Shown: positions 1 to 5,612 of the stretch, one piece after another
Layout: the number at the start of each line of letters is the position of its first letter
Numbering within the stretch: the first letter of the stretch is position 1
The notes under the pieces: generated by a model
What the model saw: only the letters and a program-made list of their open reading frames with translations
Told to the model about the DNA's origin: nothing
Databases searched by the model: none
Program-made: the position numbers and the translations under genes
Source: Alloprevotella tannerae
Lineage (GTDB): Bacteria; Bacteroidota; Bacteroidia; Bacteroidales; Bacteroidaceae
Length of the DNA: 15,578 nt
Assembly (NCBI GenBank): GCA_015259305.1
Contig: JABZGO010000018.1
Coordinates: 1-15,578 of the forward strand
Reading direction: 5' to 3'

Positions 1-1471
1 TGGTAATCGTGAAGCTTGACATACGGCTGAAATATTCATGTCTCAAACCGCCTTCCTTCGTATCATTCCAAGGCGCGCTAGGATATCCGATAATCGATGT
101 ACGCGTATCGGCAGCGTCAACACCCAATTGAGAACGAAGCGTCAAGCCCTTAACCGGCGTCAATTCGATGAAAGCCGTACCCGTGAGGCGGGCATCATTC
201 GTAAATGACGGATTAAGTTTCGTCCAAAGCTCATTGTTATAAGCATTCATCACCGGAATAACATCCAACTTGCGGCCATTCTTATCATAAGGATTGATGT
301 AAGGCTTGTTGGTTACCGTAGAGAATGCACCATTGTTACCGGCATAGAGGTTATTAAACATTCTATCGGCAGTACGCTCATCGTAGTTCAAACCGAGGTT
401 CACGCCATAGTGGAACCAATCCGTTGCGCGAGAATCCAAGTTAAAACGAACCGTATAGCGTTTGAAGCGAGAAGAAGGCGTCAAACCGTTTTTCTTCATA
501 TAAGATGCAGAAGTATAATACGTCGTACGTTCGCTACCACCGGCAACGCTGAAGTTCGTATTATACATCGGAGCGTTATCATTGAAGTAGTACTTCTGCC
601 AGTCAGTATTCACGCCTGAAGCCTTGTAAGCTGCATATTGCGCACCGTTAATGATACCATTCTGCAACTCATACTCCAGCAATTCGTTAGAGCTCATCGG
701 GTTGCCAATGCGGCGAGCCAATTGGCTCCAACCGATGCTCTGACCGATTTTGATCACAGCCTTTTCATTGCGATGACCTTTCTTCGTCGTTACGAAGATT
801 ACACCGTTAGCAGCACGAGAACCGTAGATAGACGTAGCCGAAGCGTCACGCAATACCGTGTAGCTTTCGATATCGTTCGGGTTCAACATGTAGAACACAG
901 AAGCACCTACCGGCATACCATCGACCACGTAGAGCGGCGTGTTACCACCATTGAGTGAACCTGTACCACGAACCTTCGTACTTGTACCATTGATGTTACC
1001 AACGTCACCCGTGTTGTTCGAGATCTGCACACCGGCTACTTTACCCTGCAAAGCGTCGAGGGCGGTAGTCACCGGTTTGTTTTCAATTTTGTCGGCAGAG
1101 ACTTTAGACACAGTACCAACGACTGTACCCAATTTCTTTGCCGTACCGTAACCTACAACGACTGCTTCAGTCAGGTTGCTATCACCAGACTCTTTCATCG
1201 TCACTTGCATATTGCCCGTGATGCTCACAGTCTCGGGGTTCATACCCACGTTGGTGATGTTAATGTACTTAGCCGTGGCGGGCAAGCTCGAGAACGTAAA
1301 ATTACCGTTGTCATCGGTTTGCGTCATGAGCTTAGTCCCTTGCACACGTACGACAGCACCGCTCACGGGTGAGCCATGTTCGTCGACTACCCGGCCGGTT
1401 ACGTGTTGCTGCGCATAAATAGAGCCTGCTGAAAGCAGACACGCAGACAAAAGCACTAACTTCTTGTTCAT
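1..1471 (-). CDS. SusC/RagA-family TonB-linked outer-membrane receptor (5' part only)
   Basis: This is the first 490 codons of a SusC/RagA-type receptor; the rest of the barrel lies beyond the left edge. Such proteins are outer-membrane beta-barrels that import glycans or peptides using TonB energy, normally with a SusD-like lipoprotein encoded next downstream. Seen in the translation: a signal peptide (residues 1-20, ending SIYA before QQ), a carboxypeptidase-regulatory-like domain (about 24-95, starting VTGRVVDEHGSPVSGAVV), the segment LTEAVVVGYGTAKK (100-113) typical of the family, and a plug domain (about 114-232) with LYVVDGMPV at 180-188 and ANGVIFVTTKKG at 221-232, which is the SusC signature. 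No STN domain precedes the plug, so signalling to an anti-sigma factor is not expected. The frame is uninterrupted. The start is the ATG at 1469-1471, directly before the signal peptide. The substrate cannot be told from this part. Confidence 0.95.
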   Translation of the reverse strand, partial: MNKKLVLLSACLLSAGSIYAQQHVTGRVVDEHGSPVSGAVVRVQGTKLMTQTDDNGNFTFSSLPATAKYINITNVGMNPETVSITGNMQVTMKESGDSNLTEAVVVGYGTAKKLGTVVGTVSKVSADKIENKPVTTALDALQGKVAGVQISNNTGDVGNINGTSTKVRGTGSLNGGNTPLYVVDGMPVGASVFYMLNPNDIESYTVLRDASATSIYGSRAANGVIFVTTKKGHRNEKAVIKIGQSIGWSQLARRIGNPMSSNELLEYELQNGIINGAQYAAYKASGVNTDWQKYYFNDNAPMYNTNFSVAGGSERTTYYTSASYMKKNGLTPSSRFKRYTVRFNLDSRATDWFHYGVNLGLNYDERTADRMFNNLYAGNNGAFSTVTNKPYINPYDKNGRKLDVIPVMNAYNNELWTKLNPSFTNDARLTGTAFIELTPVKGLTLRSQLGVDAADTRTSIIGYPSAPWNDTKEGGLRHEYFSRMSSFTIT

Positions 1472-1664
1472 AATATAACCGTTAAATTAAACATATATTC
1501 AATCATCGTGCGTTTTTCGTGAAGAGAGGCAGACGCAGTAAAAGCGGTTATTTTGCTATGTTCTCGTCCGATCTTCTCCCTCCTTATTTTTGCTAATTCC
1601 AGACCTCGGAGAGAGGGGTTTCTAAGGCCTATTGCGAGGCTTTTTCGCATTTTCGGAATATTAG
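1472..1664 (-). other. Untranslated leader of the susC-like gene
   Basis: About 190 bases separate the predicted transcription start (near 1665) from the susC start codon. I see no convincing gene in them: the one open frame reading into this stretch lacks family features and begins upstream of the promoter's expected start site. The last 30 bases before the ATG are very A/T-rich, which suits translation initiation in Bacteroidota, where Shine-Dalgarno pairing is weak. The length leaves room for post-transcriptional control of the kind known for some Bacteroides glycan-uptake operons, but I found no specific structure to name. Confidence 0.4.
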
Positions 1665-1671
1665 CTATTGG

Positions 1672-1702
1672 CAAATGTACGGATATTTTCAGTAAATGCA
1701 AA
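1672..1702 (-). promoter_or_regulatory. Bacteroidota-type promoter of the susC-like gene
   Basis: On the minus strand the sequence reads TTTG (1699-1702), a 19-base spacer, then TACATTTG (1672-1679). This matches the Bacteroides -33/-7 consensus TTTG...TAnnTTTG exactly in both boxes, with normal spacing. Transcription should start near 1665. It is the only such match between the susC start and the upstream DUF1634 gene. Confidence 0.75.
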
Positions 1703-1766
1703 CTTTTCATTCCATTTTTCTCACTTTTTTTCTACTTCCACAATCGCTCGCCGCGATTTGGGGAGG

Positions 1767-1797
1767 ATAAAAAACGCTAAAATGCCCATTTTGGGCG
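1767..1797 (-). terminator. Probable terminator of the TauE-DUF1634 unit
   Basis: On the minus strand, GCCCA-AAA-TGGGC (1784-1796) forms a short 5-base-pair hairpin, followed by ATTTTAGCGTTTTTT (about 1769-1783). It lies after the DUF1634 stop and just before the susC promoter, where a terminator is expected. The stem is short and the T tract is interrupted, so efficiency may be low. Confidence 0.45.
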
Positions 1798-1939
1798 CTT
1801 TATGGGCTTGGTTTACACGTTGAGATTTTAGCCGATCAGCCTTTGATTGAAAGCGTTTTTAGCAAGACGACATGGCAGATTTCTTTCGTTGCCCTTCAGC
1901 CGAGGAACGTTGTTGCTATATTCATTAGAATTTGTTTGT

Positions 1940-2428
1940 TTATAAGAATCCATGCAGAGGGTTTAACGAGTTGAGGATAATCACGCCCAAAACAAAGGCC
2001 GTAATGCCGGCATACAGCCAATCGCGCTGCTTGAGGAAGTCAAAAAAAGAAATGACGACGCGCAAGAAGGGCGTAAGGATCAAAACCAAGACGCCGAGCT
2101 GTATCCACCCGATGGGATTCATTTGCCCTACGCTGCCGAAGATGCCGCCAAGCGTCGTGTAGGCTTCCGCATTTTCCGGCAAGGCATTGTAACTAAAACG
2201 AGAGAGGTCGGGCAGCGTTTCCGAGCCGTGACGCCACAGATAGCCAATCCCGCCCGCAAGGGCGATCAGTCCGGCCAGCGCCACGCCAATTCGAAGCGTG
2301 CGCGCCACGAGCAACGAAAGATCGCGCGAAGTGCCGTCGCCGGAAGCCTCGCCCGCCGCATCCTTCGTGCAGGGCTTGTCTTGAGGCGCTGCGGAGCGCG
2401 CTTTTTCGGTTGATGTCGGTTGCCTCAT
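1940..2428 (-). CDS. DUF1634 membrane protein, partner of the TauE-like transporter
   Basis: This encodes a 162-residue inner-membrane protein of the DUF1634 type. It has a hydrophilic N-terminus of about 40 residues rich in Ala, Lys and Asp, then three predicted membrane segments (about 46-66, 105-129 and 137-156). A polar stretch between the first two contains the family-like pattern FGSVGQMNPIGWIQLGVLVLILTP (split at residues 97-106 and 107-120). DUF1634 genes are commonly found beside TauE/SafE-family transporter genes, and here the gene follows one after 163 bases from stop to stop-side start region, on the same strand. That pairing is the main clue to a role in the same anion export or uptake process. 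Its biochemical function is not known to me. The family call rests on pattern and context, without a profile search. Confidence 0.8.
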   Translation of the reverse strand: MRQPTSTEKARSAAPQDKPCTKDAAGEASGDGTSRDLSLLVARTLRIGVALAGLIALAGGIGYLWRHGSETLPDLSRFSYNALPENAEAYTTLGGIFGSVGQMNPIGWIQLGVLVLILTPFLRVVISFFDFLKQRDWLYAGITAFVLGVIILNSLNPLHGFL

Positions 2429-2446
2429 TGTTTCGAAAGGTTATTG

Positions 2447-2458
2447 CTCTTGCAAGAG
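2447..2458. promoter_or_regulatory. 12-base perfect palindrome between the TauE and DUF1634 genes
   Basis: CTCTTGCAAGAG is a perfect palindrome in the 67-base gap between the two genes, about 20 bases upstream of the DUF1634 start codon. An A/T alternating tract (about 2463-2477) lies next to it. It could be an operator, an RNA hairpin affecting translation of the second gene, or chance. Confidence 0.25.
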
Positions 2459-2495
2459 ACGTGATACATATATATAATGTGTACGGACCGATCGT

Positions 2496-3332
2496 TTAGA
2501 ACCTACCGGTAAATCCGTTGTATAGCATATTGAGCGCCACGAGTAGAATGGCGAAGAAGAAAATCTGCCGCAGGCGTTTTACGTTCATACTTTGCAGGAG
2601 TCGCGCGCCCGTCAGTGCACCGAGTAAGACGCCGATCAGCGTCGGGAAGGCCACAGACGGGAGAATGATACCGCGCTGCACGTAGACTACGGCCGAAGCG
2701 CAGGCCGTAACGCCCATCATAAAATTGCTCGTCGTCGTACTCACCTTAAACGGCACTTTCATAATGCCGTCCATCGCGATGACTTTCAAGACGCCAGAGC
2801 CGATACCGAGCACGCCCGACAGGATGCCGGCAACGTACATCACGCCCAATCCGCCTCCAACGTTACGCAATTCGTAATGCTTCAGCGTTCCGTCGCGTTG
2901 CGGCCAAGCTCCGAAGAGTTTTAAGCGCCGCGCGGCCTCTGAACCGACCACTCCTTCGTGATCTTCCTTGCGTCGCTGCTGCATAATGACGGTAAGGATA
3001 AGCACGAAGCCAAAGATTATGGCGATAACGGAACTATTGAGCCGGACGGCGACAAAGGCGCCCGTGACGGCGCCAACCGTGGTGGCCACTTCGAGAAACA
3101 TGCCGAGGCGCACGTTGGTAATCCCCTCCTTGACATACGCACTTCCGGAGCCGGAACTTGTGGCTATCGTGCTAACCAATGCCGCTCCGACGGCATAATG
3201 GAAGTCGATACCAAATCCAAGCGTAAGAAAAGGAATGATCACGACTCCACCTCCGAGTCCGGTAAGCGAGCCCAGCAAGCCTGCGCAGTATGCTGCAAGT
3301 AAGATCAACAATGTAAAAAAGAGCATCGTCAT
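2496..3332 (-). CDS. Sulfite exporter TauE/SafE-family (TSUP) membrane transporter
   Basis: This 278-residue polytopic inner-membrane protein belongs to the TauE/SafE (DUF81, TSUP) family, whose members move sulfite, sulfoacetate or related organic and sulfur anions. The internal repeat of the family is visible: GLLGSLTGLGGGVVIIPFL (18-36) in the first half and GILSGVLGIGSGVLKVIAM (169-187) in the second. A hydrophilic loop (about 118-157) joins the halves. Alternating hydrophobic stretches fit seven to eight membrane segments, and the length is normal. I chose the ATG at 3330-3332; a TTG at 3342-3344 would add four residues and an ATG at 3324-3326 would remove two. The gene is first in a two-gene unit with DUF1634, and a -7 element lies about 47 bases upstream. 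The transported ion cannot be read from the sequence. Confidence 0.88.
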   Translation of the reverse strand: MTMLFFTLLILLAAYCAGLLGSLTGLGGGVVIIPFLTLGFGIDFHYAVGAALVSTIATSSGSGSAYVKEGITNVRLGMFLEVATTVGAVTGAFVAVRLNSSVIAIIFGFVLILTVIMQQRRKEDHEGVVGSEAARRLKLFGAWPQRDGTLKHYELRNVGGGLGVMYVAGILSGVLGIGSGVLKVIAMDGIMKVPFKVSTTTSNFMMGVTACASAVVYVQRGIILPSVAFPTLIGVLLGALTGARLLQSMNVKRLRQIFFFAILLVALNMLYNGFTGRF

Positions 3333-3378
3333 AGTCTCAACCAAGCTACGTTAATCCCTATTTGATTGTTCAAGGTTG

Positions 3379-3395
3379 CAAATATAGCATATTTG
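3379..3395 (-). promoter_or_regulatory. -7 promoter element of the TauE-like gene, inside an inverted repeat
   Basis: On the minus strand 3379-3386 reads TATATTTG, a full match to TAnnTTTG. No TTTG stands at the proper -33 distance, so the promoter may be weak or need an activator. The element lies within a perfect inverted repeat, CAAATAT-AGC-ATATTTG (3379-3395), which could be an operator overlapping the promoter, though A/T-rich symmetry also arises by chance. Confidence 0.5.
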
Positions 3396-3525
3396 ACTTT
3401 TTCTCACTTATTTCACTTCAAAAAAAACGCTCCATCCCACTTCAGAGCATTGCACCGCTTCGTCTCTTCACGCACACTGCACAGCTCTCGATGCCGGGCG
3501 ATGAGCGAAGGGGCAGCCACCCCAC

Positions 3526-3546
3526 CCGCCGCCAACCGAGCGGCGG
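3526..3546. repeat. GC-rich 7-base-pair hairpin
   Basis: CCGCCGC (3526-3532) pairs perfectly with GCGGCGG (3540-3546) around a 7-base loop, in a stretch much richer in G and C than its surroundings. No T tract follows on either strand, so it is not an ordinary intrinsic terminator. A longer-range pairing, GAGCGAA (3503-3509) with TTCGCTC (3612-3618), could enclose it. It may be part of a dispersed intergenic element. Confidence 0.45.
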
Positions 3547-3647
3547 CCGCGCATACTTTGCTCGCAATGGCAGGGGACCAAATATCGACCGCGCAAGGCG
3601 ATGCCTCCCATTTCGCTCCGACGAAGTTGGGGCTGCGGAGCTTGTTG

Positions 3648-3735
3648 TCGTGAGCGCAAAGGTTTTTTCTCACGAGCGCAAGGTCTTTTTATCGTGAGCG
3701 CAAACCTTTGTTGTCGTGATGAAAAAGGTAGTAGG
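3648..3735. repeat. 22-base tandem repeat, three full copies and a degenerate fourth
   Basis: Copies start at 3648, 3670, 3692 and 3714, a period of exactly 22. The core is TCGTGAGCGCAAA followed by a T-rich end. Copy 2 reads TCACGAGCGCAAG at its start, and copy 4 keeps only TCGTGA and then diverges. The stretch just before copy 1 ends CTTGTTG, like the end of copy 3. In one frame of the minus strand the repeats read as a CAHDKK-like peptide pattern, which is better explained as noncoding repeat than protein. Confidence 0.8.
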
Positions 3736-4022
3736 CCAAGTTTGACTCACGCAATCTTTACACCTCAGCAAATAAAGTCTTGCGCCAGGATATGCAAAAA
3801 AGCCTTGGTTGCATAGACAAGACTGATGAAGCCACTCAAAATATCGACAAAAAGGCCTCAACAAGAAGCCCGGCGACAGCCCATTTTTACCCTCGACCAC
3901 ACATTATTATATATAACGCCTCAAAAATGAACCTTTCAAGAGCAAAAACAGGCCTTCGCAAGGGGGCACCACACCAAAGGCCGCGCTTGGCAGAGCAAAA
4001 CGTGCGACTTAATAAGATTTCC

Positions 4023-4038
4023 TGCCTTAAAAAAGGCA
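4023..4038 (+). promoter_or_regulatory. Hairpin just upstream of the rsmH promoter element
   Basis: TGCCTT (4023-4028), a four-A loop and AAGGCA (4033-4038) form a 6-base-pair inverted repeat, about 19 bases before the -7 element. It occupies the place where a -33 box would be. It may be an operator or the remains of a terminator for upstream transcription; the A-rich loop with no T tract after it argues against a plus-strand terminator. Confidence 0.3.
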
Positions 4039-4056
4039 AATGTGCAGAATAATCTC

Positions 4057-4064
4057 TACTTTTG
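4057..4064 (+). promoter_or_regulatory. -7 promoter element of the dcw operon
   Basis: TACTTTTG matches the Bacteroidota -7 consensus TAnnTTTG. It lies 33 bases before the rsmH ATG, giving a short leader of roughly 25-30 bases. No TTTG is found 19-21 bases upstream, so the match is half of the consensus. This is the best candidate for the main promoter of the whole run of genes from rsmH to ftsW. Confidence 0.5.
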
Positions 4065-4097
4065 CTGTTTGGTTAGACGATAGAAAAATCTTCAGAG

Positions 4098-5036
4098 ATG
4101 ACTGACGCTGCTCCCGATTACCACACTCCCGTACTGCTGCAAGCTACAGTAGACGGATTAAACGTTCGGCCGGATGGCTGCTACGTCGATTGCACCTTTG
4201 GCGGGGGCGGTCACAGTCGGGAGATCCTGCGCCGCTTGGGGCCCGACGGGCGCCTGCTGGCTTTTGATCAGGATGCCGACGCGCAGCGCAATATTCCGGC
4301 CGGCGAAGACCGACTGACCTTCGTGCAGAGCAATTTCCGCTACTTGCCTAATTGGTTGCACTATTATGGTTATGAGCAGGTCGATGGTATTTTGGCCGAC
4401 TTAGGCGTTTCGAGTCACCACTTCGATGCGGCCGATAGGGGTTTCTCCTTTCGCTTTGAAGGGGCGTTGGATATGCGGATGAACAAACGCGCGCACACCT
4501 CGGCTGCCGGCGTCGTCAATACGTATAGCGAAGAGCAGTTGGCAAACCTGTTTTATCTTTACGGCGAACTCAACAATGGGCGCCGCTTGGCCGCGGCCAT
4601 CATCAAAGCCCGCTCCGTCGCGCCGATTGAGCGCGTGGAGCAATTGGTCGACATCGTGACGCCCTATCTCGGCGCGGCCCGCGCAAAGAAGGATATGGCC
4701 AAGGTGTTTCAAGCCCTACGTATCGAGGTGAACCACGAAATGGAGGCCTTGGAGGCTATGCTGACGGCCGCACTGACCCTGCTGAAGCCGGGCGGCCGAT
4801 TGTCAGTTTTAACTTACCATTCATTGGAAGATCGCTTGGTGAAAAATTTCATCAAAGCCGGCAACGCTGCGGGCAAAGTCGAACAAGACTTCTACGGAAA
4901 CCGACTCGCTCCGATGAAACCCCTGAACGGGCGCGTGATAAGACCCGACGAGGCTGAAATGGCCGCGAACCCACGCAGCCGAAGTGCAAAGTTGCGCATC
5001 GGCTTATGCACCGCCGAACAAACAGACGGCAAGTAA
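4098..5036 (+). CDS. rsmH: 16S rRNA (cytosine(1402)-N(4))-methyltransferase RsmH (MraW)
   Basis: RsmH uses S-adenosylmethionine to methylate N4 of C1402 in the 16S rRNA of the small subunit, tuning decoding at the P site; it acts in the cytoplasm. The 312-residue length is normal. Family motifs are clear: HTPVLLQATVDGL near the N-terminus (9-21), the SAM-binding loop DCTFGGGGHS (31-40), FDQD (56-59), ILADLGVSSHHFD (98-110), RGFSFRFEGALDMRM (114-128), then VFQALRIEVNHE and GGRLSVLTYHSLEDRLVK in the C-terminal half. It is the first gene of the dcw cluster here and ends 5 bases before the ftsL-like gene. The ATG at 4098 places the HTPVLL motif at the usual distance from the start. Confidence 0.97.
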   Translation: MTDAAPDYHTPVLLQATVDGLNVRPDGCYVDCTFGGGGHSREILRRLGPDGRLLAFDQDADAQRNIPAGEDRLTFVQSNFRYLPNWLHYYGYEQVDGILADLGVSSHHFDAADRGFSFRFEGALDMRMNKRAHTSAAGVVNTYSEEQLANLFYLYGELNNGRRLAAAIIKARSVAPIERVEQLVDIVTPYLGAARAKKDMAKVFQALRIEVNHEMEALEAMLTAALTLLKPGGRLSVLTYHSLEDRLVKNFIKAGNAAGKVEQDFYGNRLAPMKPLNGRVIRPDEAEMAANPRSRSAKLRIGLCTAEQTDGK

Positions 5037-5041
5037 GACTC

Positions 5042-5566
5042 ATGACAAAAACAACCGACGAGAAAACAGACGGACGCAAGGTAATCGAAGCCTTAGAGCG
5101 ATCGGCAGCAGCAAGACAGCGCCGCCAACATCCCGACTCGCCCCAAGAGCAGACGAAAGAAGAGAGCGATAAAAAAGCCCGGCAGGCCTTCAAAAGCTTG
5201 ACGGGAGAGGAGGAGTTTAATCTACGGAACGGCCTAACGCTACGCGCCATTCTCGGTGGTGACATCTTGGCGGGCGCTTGGTTTCGCCGGCATTTCTGGT
5301 ATATTGTGATGATCATCGTGATGTGCCTCCTTTACGTCGGCAATCGCTATGCTTGCCAGCAGCAAATGATCGAAGGGACACACTTGGCCGACACGCTGCT
5401 CGATCGGCGCTACAAGGCACTGACGCTCTCCGGACAATTGAAAGAAATGACGCGACGCAGCAGCGTAGAAGAGCATCTGGCTGACACGACGCTACATACG
5501 TCGACAACACCCAACTATAATTTGCCTGTAGAGGCGGAATCTTCGGCGGATGGCAAACAGCCTTAG
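5042..5566 (+). CDS. ftsL: FtsL-like cell division protein (Bacteroidota type)
   Basis: This is a 174-residue bitopic membrane protein in the ftsL position between rsmH and ftsI. It has a long charged cytoplasmic N-terminus (1-83), one membrane segment (about 84-102, FWYIVMIIVMCLLYVGNRY), then an extracytoplasmic helical stretch (103-150) with spaced Leu and Ile and an RRYKALTLSGQLKEM-like pattern expected of a coiled coil, and a short tail. FtsL works with FtsB and FtsQ to activate the FtsW-FtsI septal synthase. Identity between FtsL families is very low, so the call rests on topology and gene order; Bacteroidota FtsL-like proteins carry this long cytoplasmic part. I chose the ATG at 5042, 5 bases after the rsmH stop; an in-frame ATG at 5006 lies inside rsmH and would add 12 basic residues. 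Confidence 0.85.
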   Translation: MTKTTDEKTDGRKVIEALERSAAARQRRQHPDSPQEQTKEESDKKARQAFKSLTGEEEFNLRNGLTLRAILGGDILAGAWFRRHFWYIVMIIVMCLLYVGNRYACQQQMIEGTHLADTLLDRRYKALTLSGQLKEMTRRSSVEEHLADTTLHTSTTPNYNLPVEAESSADGKQP

Positions 5567-5612
5567 CGGCCACAGCCCCTGCTCTTTAAGAAACAACTAC
5601 AGGCTTTAAAGC

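Larger units (their letters stand above)
3396..4056. other. Gene-free region between the TauE unit and the dcw operon
   Basis: About 660 bases hold several short open frames on both strands, none with recognisable domains, believable starts or similarity to one another. The left part (about 3480-3640) is markedly GC-rich and contains a hairpin; next come 22-base tandem repeats (3648-3735); the right part (3740-4056) is A-rich and has a TATGCAA/TTGCATA inverted repeat (3791-3797 and 3809-3815). The sharp change in composition at both ends of the GC-rich piece suggests a repeated or inserted element more than decayed coding DNA. The mraZ gene expected here in many dcw clusters is not present. 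Confidence 0.6.

Noticed and set aside
410..1418. Several plus-strand open frames of 70-106 codons
   Set aside because: They are antisense to the continuous susC-like frame, which has a signal peptide, plug domain and family signatures throughout.
1770..1860. Inverted repeat AAAAACGCT (1770-1778) with AGCGTTTTT (1852-1860)
   Set aside because: The arms are 73 bases apart and A/T-rich, so pairing is probably chance; the local hairpin at 1784-1796 explains a terminator better.
3413..3673. An 86-codon minus-strand frame, and overlapping plus-strand frames, in the GC-rich gap
   Set aside because: They extend into the 22-base tandem repeats, give several equally long frames on both strands as expected of GC-rich noncoding DNA, and show no domain.
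3648..3735. CRISPR array
   Set aside because: The 22-base units are directly adjacent with no spacers, copies are few and diverged, and no cas genes are in the window.
3780..4052. A 90-codon open frame upstream of rsmH, checked as a possible mraZ
   Set aside because: The translation lacks any MraZ pattern, is basic and low in hydrophobic core residues, and covers A-rich noncoding-type sequence with an inverted repeat and a promoter-side hairpin.
5006..5041. Earlier start for the ftsL-like gene
   Set aside because: It lies inside rsmH and adds basic residues read from the rsmH C-terminal codons; the ATG at 5042 directly after the rsmH stop is the usual arrangement.
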